Part shown: positions 1 to 8,112 of the stretch, in pieces
Layout: every line of letters begins with the position of its first letter
Numbering within the stretch: the first letter of the stretch is position 1
From: Cyanobium sp. NIES-981
GTDB lineage: Bacteria > Cyanobacteriota > Cyanobacteriia > PCC-6307 > Cyanobiaceae
Reading direction: 5' to 3'
Length of the DNA: 50,115 nt
Assembly: GCA_945877595.1 (NCBI GenBank)
Contig: CAMDVN010000012.1
Span: forward strand, 1 to 50,115
Translations under genes and position numbers: made by a program
Notes under the pieces: model-generated
Told to the model about the DNA's origin: nothing
Database searches by the model: none
What the model saw: only the letters and a program-made list of their open reading frames with translations

Positions 1-70
1 CCTGCAGATCACCGAGCCGGAGCGGCCTGCCCTGCCGAAAAGGGTGAGGCTTTGAGCGCCTGGCGGTAGG

Positions 71-667
71 TCAGGGCGCCTCGGCCAGCAGTCCAAACTC
101 CGCCAGGGCTCGCGGCAGGTTGCGGTGCTCGTGCCCCGGGTGGCTGAGTTTCACCAGGGCGAAACGCTGCAATTCGTTCAGGTCTGCCCAGCCGCCGCTG
201 CGTAGCTCCAGGTCCAGCTGGGCGCAGGAGGCGACCAGCCTTTCGGGCAGCTGGTCGGCCTGTTGCCAGGGCTCCTCGCTGGCTTGGGGCAGATCCTTGG
301 CTTGGCCGGCGCTGAGGGCGGCGCTGCGCGCCTGCAGGTGCTGGCGCAACGCCTCGATGGCAGTCGGGTCGTCAGCCCATGCCAGCAGCTCGAGGCGTTC
401 TGCGTCGTTGAGCTCGCTCCAGTGCTGCAGCTTCAGCTTGATGCCGGCCAGATCCAGCTTGCGCCTCACAGCCATTGGAATGCAGCGCAGCTCGGCGGTG
501 AAGTCGACTTCGAAGTCGAAGCAGGTGCTGGCAAGAGCGGTGCCCAGGGTCCTGAGCCCAACGTCCTTGATCCATTTTGGCTTCCGCCCGCTGCTGCTGT
601 CGCCAGATTTCAGTAGCAACTGCCACCGTTGCCCGGGTGATGGCTTGATCGAATGATCAGACTTCAA
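71..667 (-). CDS. narM: Nitrate reductase-associated protein NarM
   Basis: Small protein of the Nitr_red_assoc family, found in cyanobacteria beside the ferredoxin-dependent nitrate reductase NarB and needed for its full activity. The family-like core begins near residue 48 (FDFEVDFTAELRCIPMAVRR) and continues with KLDLAGIKLKLQHW. The 198-residue reading frame is longer than I recall for the family (about 160). The extra N-terminus has no ATG: the frame opens with TTG at 667 and has another TTG at 619, so the true start is uncertain. It is divergent to narB with only 14 bp between the two start codons, so any shared promoter must lie inside this reading frame. The identity is recognised from sequence, and the narB neighbour supports it. 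Confidence 0.8.
   Translation of the reverse strand: MKSDHSIKPSPGQRWQLLLKSGDSSSGRKPKWIKDVGLRTLGTALASTCFDFEVDFTAELRCIPMAVRRKLDLAGIKLKLQHWSELNDAERLELLAWADDPTAIEALRQHLQARSAALSAGQAKDLPQASEEPWQQADQLPERLVASCAQLDLELRSGGWADLNELQRFALVKLSHPGHEHRNLPRALAEFGLLAEAP
613..654 (+). promoter_or_regulatory. Candidate NtcA-type promoter for narB
   Basis: GTA-N8-CAC at 613-626 matches five of six fixed bases of the NtcA consensus GTA-N8-TAC. It is followed after 22 nt by TCGAAT at 649-654 as a possible -10. That spacing is typical of NtcA-activated promoters and would put transcription start about 20 nt before the narB GTG at 682. It overlaps the 5' end of the narM reading frame. Inferred from motif and spacing only. 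Confidence 0.35.
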
Positions 668-681
668 ACATTCCGTACCCG

Positions 682-2832
682 GTGATGGCAGCAGAGATCA
701 CCGCGGCGCTGGCCCAATGCCCCTATTGCGGTGTGGGCTGCGGACTCGAACTCAAGCCATCTGCCGAAGACACTGCTGCCCAGCCGTCGAGCCCCTGGAG
801 AGCCCGCGGCGATCGCCAGCACCCCTCATCCCTGGGCCAAGTGTGCGTGAAGGGGGCCACGGTGGGCGAAACCCTGCACCACAACCGCCTCACCACACCC
901 CTCTGGCGCGAGCGCACTGACCAGCCGTTGACACCGATTAGTTGGGAGCTGGCCTTTGGCCTGCTGGTGGAGCGCATTCGCGCCACCCTCGCGAGCAAGG
1001 GACCGCGGGCCCTGGCGATCTACGGCTCCGGCCAGTTCCTCTGTGAGGACTACTACGTCGCCAACAAGCTGCTCAAGGGAGCTCTGGGCAGCAACAATTT
1101 CGATGCGAACTCACGCCTTTGCATGAGTTCGGCGGTGGCGGGTTATGCCCGCAGCTTTGGCTCCGACGGTCCGCCTTGCTGTTACGACGACCTCGACATT
1201 GCCAATTTAGTTCTTCTCATCGGCACCAATACCGCCGAATGCCACCCAGTGCTGTTTCAGCGGCTGCTCAAGCGCAAGCGCAAGGTGGGTGAGGCCCTGC
1301 GCCTCGTGGTGGTCGACCCCCGTGCCACTGCCACCAGTGACGCTGCCGATCTCCATTTAGCGATTGCGCCCGGTACAGACCTGGCCCTGCTCTGCGGCCT
1401 CGGCCATCTGCTGCTCAGCGAGGGGGGGGTGGATCTGGGGTTTGTGGCGGCCCATACGGAGGGCTTCGCCGAGCTCAAAACGCTTTGGCAGGCCTGGAAT
1501 CCCGAGCGAGCCGCAGCCGTCTGCGGTATCGCCGAGGCTGACTTGCGCCAGCTGGGTGCTTGGTGGGTTGCCAGCAGCGGGGTGCTCAGCCTTTGGTCAA
1601 TGGGAGTGAATCAGAGCCGTGAGGGCACCGCCACCGTGGCCGGGATCTGCAACTTGCACCTCGTGAGCAACCAAATTGGCCGGCCTGGTGCCGGTCCTTT
1701 TTCGCTCACCGGCCAACCCAATGCCATGGGCGGCCGCGAGGCCGGTGGCTTGGCCCAGCTGCTGCCCGGTTACCGATCTGTGGCCGATGCGGCGCATCGC
1801 GCTGAGGTGGAGCGCCATTGGGGCTTTGCAGTGGGCTCGATTTCCGCGGAGCCCGGCCTGGCGGTCTGGGATCAGATCGAGGCGATGGAACGGGGCGAGC
1901 TTGATCTCTGGTGGGTGGCCGCCACCAATCCGCTGGTGAGCTTGCCGTCGTTGGATCGGGTGCGCTCAGCGGTGGCCAACTGCCCGCTCGTGGTGCTGAG
2001 CGAGGCCTATGCCGGCACTGAAACCGAGGCGGTGGCCCATCTGGTGCTGCCGGCAGCCCAGTGGAGCGAGAAGGCGGGTGTGATGGTGAATTCCGAGCGC
2101 CGCGTCACCCTGTGCCACGCGTTTCGCCAACCCCCGGGGCAAGCCAAGCCCGACTGGGCCGTGTTTGCAGAACTGGGTCGGCGTTTGGGCTTCGCAGATC
2201 AGTTTGGCTATGGCTCAGCGGCCGATGTGTATGAGGACTTTGTGACGCTCACCGCCGGGCGTGTGTGTGACAGCAGTGGCCTCAGCCACCGACTGCTCGC
2301 CGCGCATGGGCCCCAGCAGTGGCCTTTCCCAGCAGGGACCGGTCCGGGTGGTGGGCAAGCTCGTCTTTATACCGACCACTGTTATCCGAGGGAGGGAGGC
2401 CGGGCTCATCTGTTGGCTGAGATGCCCTTCGGTCTTGCTGAACCCCCTTGCGATCGTTATCCGTTTGTGCTCACCGTAGGTCGCGTTTTGGGCCATTGGC
2501 ACACCATGACGCGCACGGCCCATGTTGCCCGGCTGGTGCAACAGCACCCTGAACCACTACTGGAAATCAACCCTAGGGATGCGGCAATCGTTGGCTTGCT
2601 GGAAGGTGGCTGGGCTGAGGTGCGCTCTCGCCGCGGTGCTGTGGCGGCTCGGGTGGAGATCACCGAGCGCATTCGAATTGGCACGTTATTTCTGCCGATG
2701 CACTGGGGGGCCGCCCAGGATCAGCCTTGTGAGGTCAATCGTCTGATGCACGAACAGGCCTGCCCCCATTCCCTGCAACCCGAGCTAAAGGCCGCGGCGG
2801 TGTCTCTGCGCCCGTTGGTACCGCTGGGTTAA
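682..2832 (+). CDS. narB: Ferredoxin-dependent assimilatory nitrate reductase NarB
   Basis: Molybdopterin oxidoreductase that reduces nitrate to nitrite in the cytoplasm with electrons from reduced ferredoxin. The 716-residue length is normal for cyanobacterial NarB. The N-terminal [4Fe-4S] ligands are visible as CPYCGVGC (about residues 13-20), with a fourth Cys in GQVCVKG (about 55). The C-terminal molybdopterin dinucleotide-binding region follows (TVGRVLGHWHTMTRTAHV, about 600). The start is GTG at 682 with an ATG immediately after, so either is possible. It diverges from narM. Its last 48 bp overlap the end of a small antisense reading frame downstream of nrtD. Nitrite produced here is the substrate of NirA encoded at 8.3 kb. 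Confidence 0.97.
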   Translation: MMAAEITAALAQCPYCGVGCGLELKPSAEDTAAQPSSPWRARGDRQHPSSLGQVCVKGATVGETLHHNRLTTPLWRERTDQPLTPISWELAFGLLVERIRATLASKGPRALAIYGSGQFLCEDYYVANKLLKGALGSNNFDANSRLCMSSAVAGYARSFGSDGPPCCYDDLDIANLVLLIGTNTAECHPVLFQRLLKRKRKVGEALRLVVVDPRATATSDAADLHLAIAPGTDLALLCGLGHLLLSEGGVDLGFVAAHTEGFAELKTLWQAWNPERAAAVCGIAEADLRQLGAWWVASSGVLSLWSMGVNQSREGTATVAGICNLHLVSNQIGRPGAGPFSLTGQPNAMGGREAGGLAQLLPGYRSVADAAHRAEVERHWGFAVGSISAEPGLAVWDQIEAMERGELDLWWVAATNPLVSLPSLDRVRSAVANCPLVVLSEAYAGTETEAVAHLVLPAAQWSEKAGVMVNSERRVTLCHAFRQPPGQAKPDWAVFAELGRRLGFADQFGYGSAADVYEDFVTLTAGRVCDSSGLSHRLLAAHGPQQWPFPAGTGPGGGQARLYTDHCYPREGGRAHLLAEMPFGLAEPPCDRYPFVLTVGRVLGHWHTMTRTAHVARLVQQHPEPLLEINPRDAAIVGLLEGGWAEVRSRRGAVAARVEITERIRIGTLFLPMHWGAAQDQPCEVNRLMHEQACPHSLQPELKAAAVSLRPLVPLG

Positions 2833-3030
2833 ACGTTCGCCCTGTTGCAAAAAGGCCAGGGTCAGGGTATCGGCTTTAAGTGCCTCTTCGTCTGGATTGG
2901 AGATGACAACTCGCACCAACCCTGTCGCCAGTTTCATGCAGCAACCTTGTTCAAACAGGTGCTCTTCCAGTAAGAGACTGTGCCCTAGGCGGATCTGAAG
3001 GTCGACTCTGGCAGCTCGTCCGTCAGCCAT
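2785..3030 (-). CDS. Short Crp/Fnr-like N-terminal fragment downstream of nrtD
   Basis: An 81-residue frame starting at ATG 3030, which overlaps the nrtD stop by 8 nt, so it is probably translated by coupling with nrtD. ATG 3036 in the same frame is an alternative start. The sequence GCCMKLATGLVRVV followed by DTLTLAFLQQGERL resembles the beta-barrel of cyanobacterial Crp/Fnr-family regulators. The frame then turns basic (QRYQRAQRHRRGL) and stops inside the 3' end of convergent narB. There is no DNA-binding domain, and no continuation in another frame that I could find. It may be a decayed regulator truncated against narB, or a real small sensor protein. The family assignment is tentative. 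Confidence 0.4.
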   Translation of the reverse strand: MADGRAARVDLQIRLGHSLLLEEHLFEQGCCMKLATGLVRVVISNPDEEALKADTLTLAFLQQGERLTQRYQRAQRHRRGL

Positions 3031-3829
3031 CGTCATGGGCGTGACGGCGGTAGAGAAAGTCGAGTGCATGGTTGCGTAGCTGGGCGTAGCGCGGATCGTT
3101 CTGGATTTCCTCGTAGCTGCGGGGTCGCTCGAAGGGCACCTCCACAATCTCGCCGATGCTGGCTGATGGACCGTTGGTCATCATCACGATCCGGTCGGCA
3201 AGAAACAGCGCTTCATCGATGTCGTGGGTAATCATCAGCACAGTTGGTTTCTGTTGGCGCCAGATCGCCAGCAGTTCCTCTTGCAGCTCCTCCTTGGTAA
3301 TGGCGTCAAGGGCACCAAAGGGTTCATCGAGCACCAGAACCTCGGGGGAGACCGCCAAAGCCCGGGCGATCGCCACCCGCTGGCGCATGCCTCCAGAAAT
3401 CTGGTCCGGGCGTTTACTGCAGGCCTCCATTAGTCCCACCATTTCGAGGTGGTGGCCTATAACCCTGCGGCGGCTGCTGGCATCCAGCTCTGGCCGAGCA
3501 GCCTTGACGGCCAGTTCTACGTTTTGCCAGACCGTGAACCACGGAAGCAGCGAGTAGTTCTGGAACACCACCATCCGGTCAGGACCGGGACTCTCAATGG
3601 GTGTGCCATGCAGGGTTACTGAGCCTTGACTGGGCTGTAGGAAGCCCGACACCATGTTCAGAAGGGTGCTCTTCCCACAGCCTGAATGGCCGATCACGCA
3701 GAGAAATTCCCCTTGCTCCACCCGTAGGTTGATGTTTCGCAGGGCCTCAAACGGGCCGCGCCGGGTTTGGAACACCTGGCCCACGTCTCGAAACTCGAGG
3801 AAGCTTGGGGTTGCGGTGGCGGAGGTCAT
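3023..3829 (-). CDS. nrtD: Nitrate/nitrite ABC transporter ATP-binding protein NrtD
   Basis: Second ATPase of the NrtABCD nitrate/nitrite importer. Walker A is GHSGCGKSTLL, the signature is ISGGMRQRVAIARAL and Walker B is VLVLDEPFGALD, in a protein of 268 residues, the usual NrtD length. The start is taken at ATG 3829, which overlaps the nrtC stop by four bases (ATGA). The upstream extension of the open frame to 4003 lies within nrtC and has no ABC-like sequence. It is the last canonical gene of the nrtABCD operon, and the small Crp-like frame follows with an 8-nt overlap. Confidence 0.93.
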   Translation of the reverse strand: MTSATATPSFLEFRDVGQVFQTRRGPFEALRNINLRVEQGEFLCVIGHSGCGKSTLLNMVSGFLQPSQGSVTLHGTPIESPGPDRMVVFQNYSLLPWFTVWQNVELAVKAARPELDASSRRRVIGHHLEMVGLMEACSKRPDQISGGMRQRVAIARALAVSPEVLVLDEPFGALDAITKEELQEELLAIWRQQKPTVLMITHDIDEALFLADRIVMMTNGPSASIGEIVEVPFERPRSYEEIQNDPRYAQLRNHALDFLYRRHAHDDG

Positions 3830-4641
3830 CGGTTGATGGCAACGAATTGCTTGAGTCGGCGTTGCTCCTGCAGGAAGTGGATCAGCTCGCCGCGCAGGCC
3901 GTAGTAGTCGGGGTGGTCCATCACGGTGAGACGGTCCCGGGGCCGGGGTAGGGGCACATTCAGGATGTGGCCGATGCCGGCCGCGGGCCCATTGCTCAGG
4001 CACACCACCCGATCGGAGAGCAGCAGGGCTTCATCAACGTCGTGGGTCACCATCACGGTGGTGAGGCCAGACTCCTGGCAGATCTGCATCAGCTGTTGTT
4101 GCAGATTGCCCCGGGTGAGGGCGTCGAGTGCGCCAAAGGGTTCGTCGAGCAGCAGCAGCTTGGGCCGGATGGCCAGGGCGCGAGCGATCGCTACCCGCTG
4201 CTTCATGCCGCCCGAGAGTTCGGCTGGAAATTTGCTGGCGGCGGCAGTGAGATTCACCGTCTGGATGTTGTGCTCTACGATCTCCCGCCGCTCTTGGATG
4301 GTCCTCTGGGGATAAACGGTGTTAACAGCCAGGGCGATGTTTTGGCGCACCGTGAGCCAGGGCAACAGCGAATAGTTCTGAAACACCACCATGCGCTCAG
4401 GGCCTGGGTCGGTCACCTGACGACCATTCATTAAGATTCCGCCCTCGCTGGCCTGGTCGAGGCCGGCCAGCAGATTGAGCAGGGTGCTTTTGCCGCAGCC
4501 GGAGTGGCCGATCAACGACACAAACTCGCCCTCGGCGATGTCGAGATCGATGCCTTTTAGGGCCACATAGTTGCCACCGCCATCGAGGGGGAACACCTGG
4601 GTCACGGCGTCGACGGTGATCAGTCCGGCTGGGGTGGTCAC
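3826..4641 (-). CDS. nrtC: Nitrate/nitrite ABC transporter ATPase NrtC, short form without the NrtA-like domain
   Basis: ATPase with Walker A GHSGCGKSTLL, signature LSGGMKQRVAIARAL, Walker B LLLLDEPFGALD and H-loop VMVTHDVDEAL. By position it is NrtC: it follows nrtB by one base and precedes nrtD with a 4-base overlap, and it starts with GTG at 4641. Classical NrtC of Synechococcus elongatus and related strains is about 660 residues, because a C-terminal NrtA-like domain involved in ammonium inhibition is fused to the ATPase. This protein ends at 271 residues, right after the ATPase, so the regulatory half is absent. The ATPase role is certain; the regulatory consequence is inference. Confidence 0.9.
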   Translation of the reverse strand: MTTPAGLITVDAVTQVFPLDGGGNYVALKGIDLDIAEGEFVSLIGHSGCGKSTLLNLLAGLDQASEGGILMNGRQVTDPGPERMVVFQNYSLLPWLTVRQNIALAVNTVYPQRTIQERREIVEHNIQTVNLTAAASKFPAELSGGMKQRVAIARALAIRPKLLLLDEPFGALDALTRGNLQQQLMQICQESGLTTVMVTHDVDEALLLSDRVVCLSNGPAAGIGHILNVPLPRPRDRLTVMDHPDYYGLRGELIHFLQEQRRLKQFVAINR

Positions 4642-4642
4642 C

Positions 4643-5476
4643 TCAGGCGGCCCCCTTGCTGACCTTGCGACCCACCCAGGCCACTAGACGATCCAGCAGC
4701 AGGCCCACGATGCCAACGTAAACAATGGCCAGGATGATCTGGCTGGAACTGGCGTCACCGCCGGCGTTGTAGGCATCCCAGATGAAGTAGCCGATGCCGC
4801 CATCCGCCTTCAGCATTTCGGCGGCGACAATCGCCAGCCAGGCCAGGCCCACGGCGATGCGCAAACCGGTGAAGACATAGGGTACTGTGGCTGGAATTAC
4901 AATGTTAGTGATGTAAGCGCGCTTGCTAAGTCTCAGTACGCGGGCCACGTTGGTGTAGTCCTGAGGAATCTCTTGGATGCCCACGGCCGTATTGATGATA
5001 ATGGGCCAAATTGCCGTGATGAAAATCACAAAGACCGCAGAGGTGTTTGCATCTTGAAACACCATCAATGAGATCGGAAACCAGGCCAGGGGTGGCACGG
5101 TGCGCAGCACTTGCACGATCGGATCGAAGCCCTTGCCGGCGAAACGGTTGAGCCCGAGCAGACCGCCGATGGAGACACCCACCACGGCCGCCAGGCCGTA
5201 GCCCACCGCCACCCGTTGCAGCGAGATCAGGATTTGCCAGCCCAGGCCCTTGCTGGTGCCACCGTCATCGAAAAACGGTTGGCTGATGTAGGGATCCCAG
5301 GTGTCGATTAAAACGTTGATCGGGCCGGGCAGTCGTGCGGCGCCAAGGGCAACCGACAGCAACTGCCAAGCCAGCAGGAAGGACCCGATGCAGAGCAGGT
5401 AGGGCAGGATCTGGGGCAGTGCCGGCAGCGGCCGGCGCCGGCGGGAACGCCGGCCCGGGGAGGCGGTGGGGGTCAC
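4643..5476 (-). CDS. nrtB: Nitrate/nitrite ABC transporter permease NrtB
   Basis: Inner-membrane permease of the nitrate importer, 277 residues. After a very basic N-terminus (RRSRRRR) there are several hydrophobic helices and the permease EAA-like region (VPYVFTGLRIAVGLAWLAIV, about residue 200). The start is GTG at 5476. nrtA ends 43 bp upstream and nrtC begins one base after this stop, so the genes are cotranscribed. The identity rests on family resemblance and on its place between nrtA and nrtC. Confidence 0.92.
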   Translation of the reverse strand: MTPTASPGRRSRRRRPLPALPQILPYLLCIGSFLLAWQLLSVALGAARLPGPINVLIDTWDPYISQPFFDDGGTSKGLGWQILISLQRVAVGYGLAAVVGVSIGGLLGLNRFAGKGFDPIVQVLRTVPPLAWFPISLMVFQDANTSAVFVIFITAIWPIIINTAVGIQEIPQDYTNVARVLRLSKRAYITNIVIPATVPYVFTGLRIAVGLAWLAIVAAEMLKADGGIGYFIWDAYNAGGDASSSQIILAIVYVGIVGLLLDRLVAWVGRKVSKGAA

Positions 5477-5519
5477 GGATTGCGGGAGTGGGAGCGAGGA
5501 AGTTGCTGGGCCTTGAAGC

Positions 5520-6833
5520 TCACTTCATCGCCTTGATTGCTAGGGCGTTGAGATAAGCCTTGGGATTGTCAGGGTTGAAGACCACGCCGTCGAAGAAGGT
5601 TTCAGTGCCGCGGGAATCACTGCCTGGAATCGCGTTGGTTTGGCCGATCGCGGTAGCGGCATCCCTCCAGATATCGGCTCGGTTCACTTTGTTGACCAAA
5701 GCATCGATGTCGGTGTCAGAGGGGAGATAGCCCCAGCGCATGTCTTCGGTGACGAACCACTTGTCGTGGCTCTTGAAGGGGAAGGAGGCATTTTCACTCC
5801 AGAAGCGCATCCTCAGTGGGCTATTTTTGACGATGCGGCCATCGCCGTAGTCGATGTCGCCCGCTAGGCGGGGTTTGATATCTGCCACGTTGGCTTTAAA
5901 ATATTTGTCCTTGGCTGTGATGTCGCAGAGTTCATCAAGGTTTGCTGGATCTTCACACCAAATCTGGGCTTCTTGAACAGCCATTAACAGCGCTTTGGTG
6001 GCCTTGGGGTTTTGGTCGACCCAGTCGGCCCGCATCGAGAAGGCCTTCTCGGGATGGTTTTTCCAAAGCTCGCCGGTGACGGCGGCGGTATAGCCCAGTT
6101 TCTTATTCACCAAGCGTTGGTTCCAGGGTTCACCAACGCAGAAGGTGTCCATGGTGCCGGTCTGCATGTTGGCCACCATTTGAGGGGGCGGTACCACGAC
6201 AAGATCGGCACCCGTGTTTGGGTTAATGCCATTGGCGGCGAGCCAGTAGCGCATCCACAGATCGTGGGTGCCGCCAGGGAAGGTGACAGCTGCCTTGAAT
6301 TTCTTGCCTTTTTGGCTGGCCTGTTCGGCTGCCTTTGCTAGCCCCTCCTTGTTGTCGATGCTGAGCTTGTTGGCTAGGTAGTCTTTGGATACCGATAGGC
6401 CCTGGCCCTGGAGGTTGAGCCTCGCCAGGGTATACATCGGCAGGGGCTGTTTTGTCTTGGTGATCGTGCCGGCGGTTAGCAGCAGCGGCATCGGCGAGAG
6501 GATATGGGCGCCATCAATACCGCCGCGGTTGCTACCCAGCTCCAGGTTGTCGCGGGTGGCAGCCCAGGAGGTCTGCTTCACCACGTTCACCTCGGCCATG
6601 CCGTGCTTGGCGAAGAAACCCTTCTCCTTGGCGATGATCAGGGGAGCGGCGTCGGTTAGGGCAATAAAGCCAAGGGTGGCTGTGTTGACTTCGGGTGCTG
6701 CGTCTCCGCTGGGCCCACTGCTGACCTGACGTTCAGGTTTTTTGCTGGGGCTGCCGCAGGCGGCTAGCCAGATGGTTCCAGCCGCCGTGCCGGCGGCGGT
6801 GATTAGAAACTTGCGGCGCGAAAGGTCGGACAT
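5520..6833 (-). CDS. nrtA: Nitrate/nitrite-binding lipoprotein NrtA
   Basis: Periplasmic solute-binding protein of the nitrate importer, 437 residues. The N-terminus carries a Tat motif (SRRKFL, residues 5-10), a hydrophobic stretch and a lipobox (LAAC, Cys about residue 26), so it should be a lipid-anchored Tat substrate. Substrate-domain stretches typical of NrtA include FFAKHGMAEVNVVKQTSWAA and TFCVGEPWNQRLV. The start is ATG 6833. The longer open frame to 7421 overlaps the upstream gene and encodes nothing NrtA-like. No clear Shine-Dalgarno precedes the ATG, but a strong hairpin lies 18 bp upstream. It is first in the operon nrtABCD. Confidence 0.95.
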   Translation of the reverse strand: MSDLSRRKFLITAAGTAAGTIWLAACGSPSKKPERQVSSGPSGDAAPEVNTATLGFIALTDAAPLIIAKEKGFFAKHGMAEVNVVKQTSWAATRDNLELGSNRGGIDGAHILSPMPLLLTAGTITKTKQPLPMYTLARLNLQGQGLSVSKDYLANKLSIDNKEGLAKAAEQASQKGKKFKAAVTFPGGTHDLWMRYWLAANGINPNTGADLVVVPPPQMVANMQTGTMDTFCVGEPWNQRLVNKKLGYTAAVTGELWKNHPEKAFSMRADWVDQNPKATKALLMAVQEAQIWCEDPANLDELCDITAKDKYFKANVADIKPRLAGDIDYGDGRIVKNSPLRMRFWSENASFPFKSHDKWFVTEDMRWGYLPSDTDIDALVNKVNRADIWRDAATAIGQTNAIPGSDSRGTETFFDGVVFNPDNPKAYLNALAIKAMK

Positions 6834-6850
6834 CGCTGGGTGGAGATAAG

Positions 6851-6876
6851 CCGGAGTGGCGGCGATTGCACTCCGG
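6851..6876 (-). promoter_or_regulatory. Perfect 8-bp-stem hairpin in the nrtA leader
   Basis: CCGGAGTG and CACTCCGG are perfectly complementary and separated by a 10-nt loop, ending 18 nt before the nrtA ATG. There is no T-tract, so it is not an intrinsic terminator. It could control translation or mRNA stability of nrtA. The structure is seen directly; its function is inferred. Confidence 0.5.
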
Positions 6877-6987
6877 ACGGGCTCCACAAAAAAGCGCACC
6901 GAACCGGTCTGAATTGTGGCGTCGGCGCTCAAGCTGACCGACAGGGTTACATCACCACAGTGGGGTCTCAGTTGAGCGTTGCGGTTG

Positions 6988-8112
6988 CTACCGATTGCTG
7001 CTTTCGCCAGGGTGAGCCAGGGTTTGTCGCAGCCGTTCGCCGCATTGGGAGGCGAGGAGGGCCCTTGCCTGGTCCAGGGCGTCAGCAAGGGTTTTGAACT
7101 GATCGGCCAGCCAGAGGTAGGCGCCCAGGTTCCAGAGCAGCGGCATCGCCAGGGGGCCTTCACCACGGAGGGCGGCCAGCCCCTGTTGTTGCCAAGTTTC
7201 CAGGTTTGTCCAGGCGATGTCGTCGCCGTGGAGGCCGTGGTCGCGGGGGTGCACCAGCAGCCGCTCCACCGATCCATGGCGGACCCGGGCGGTGATGCCG
7301 GCTCGGCTCGTGGGTAGGTCGGTGGACCCCTCGAGGCCCTTGACCGTGAGCACCTCGGTTTCACCGGCGGCGGCCAGGGCCTCCCAGGCCCGCTTTTCGG
7401 TGGGGGGATGGACGAAGCCACTCACCAGCAGGTGGTCGCCGCAGTGGGGGGTCCAAAGCAGCTCAAGGCTTGCGATGGGCGGTCGTTTGCCGATCTCGTC
7501 GCGGACCGGCAACAGCCGTTCCGCAGTTGGGAAGTGGTCGGGCTGGTGGCTCAGGGCCAGGTGGTGCAGGCTCAATCGCTGCTGCAGCTCGGCCAGGCTG
7601 AGTCCACGCCATTCAATGCCGAGGGCGGCGAACAGTTCGGCCAGGGTGACGCCGTACTTCACCGGCATCGGGTCACCGCCGTGCAGCACCACAGGGATCT
7701 CGGCGCCGGCCAGCACGAGGGCGAGCAGGGGCAAGAGGGGGGCAGCGCGGCTGCGGCCGTCGTAGGGCACACCAAAACAAAGTGCCCGGCAGCCGGGTGT
7801 TTCGAGCCGAGGGCCATGGCTGCGGTAGCTGTCGAGCATGCCGGTCAATTCGATCGGTAGCGGCCGGCGAATGCGGTGGGCGATCAAGAACGCACCCAGT
7901 TGTGCTTCGCTCGCCTGGCCCTGGAGCATCAGATCCATGGCGTCACGGGCCTCAGCGCGGCTAAGGCCCGTGCTGGTGTGCTCGCCACTGCCCACCTTGG
8001 CAATGAGGTCGCGAAACCTGGCCCGCTCGGGCCCAAGGGCGTTGAGCCGCTGCAGGCGCCGGGGCTGCTCGACCGCCGCCGCCGGCGGTTCGGGTTGTAG
8101 CGGTTGCGACAC
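6988..8112 (-). CDS. Anthranilate phosphoribosyltransferase-like protein (TrpD2/YbiB type)
   Basis: Glycosyltransferase family 3 fold. A helical N-terminal part (FRDLIAKVGSGEHTSTGLSRAEARDAM) is followed by the phosphoribosyltransferase-like core (HGGDPMPVKYGVTLAELFAAL). The canonical TrpD glycine-rich loop is not obvious, so the tryptophan-pathway role is doubtful. It lies between nrtA and nirA, in a spot where I recall similar proteins beside cyanobacterial nitrite reductase genes. The start is set at GTG 8112. The frame stays open to a GTG at 8208, but that would cover two palindromes in the nirA upstream region. Gap to nrtA is 154 bp. Function unknown; a link to nitrate assimilation is inferred from position. 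Confidence 0.75.
   Translation of the reverse strand: MSQPLQPEPPAAAVEQPRRLQRLNALGPERARFRDLIAKVGSGEHTSTGLSRAEARDAMDLMLQGQASEAQLGAFLIAHRIRRPLPIELTGMLDSYRSHGPRLETPGCRALCFGVPYDGRSRAAPLLPLLALVLAGAEIPVVLHGGDPMPVKYGVTLAELFAALGIEWRGLSLAELQQRLSLHHLALSHQPDHFPTAERLLPVRDEIGKRPPIASLELLWTPHCGDHLLVSGFVHPPTEKRAWEALAAAGETEVLTVKGLEGSTDLPTSRAGITARVRHGSVERLLVHPRDHGLHGDDIAWTNLETWQQQGLAALRGEGPLAMPLLWNLGAYLWLADQFKTLADALDQARALLASQCGERLRQTLAHPGESSNR

Noticed and set aside
1-70. Possible 3' end of an upstream gene at the left edge
   Set aside because: All three plus-strand frames are open from the edge and stop at 47, 55 and 69; the fragments are too short to choose a frame or recognise a product.
6937-6950. NtcA box upstream of nrtA (GTA-N8-GGT on the minus strand)
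   Set aside because: Only the first half-site matches; the second half shares no base with TAC and no convincing -10 follows.
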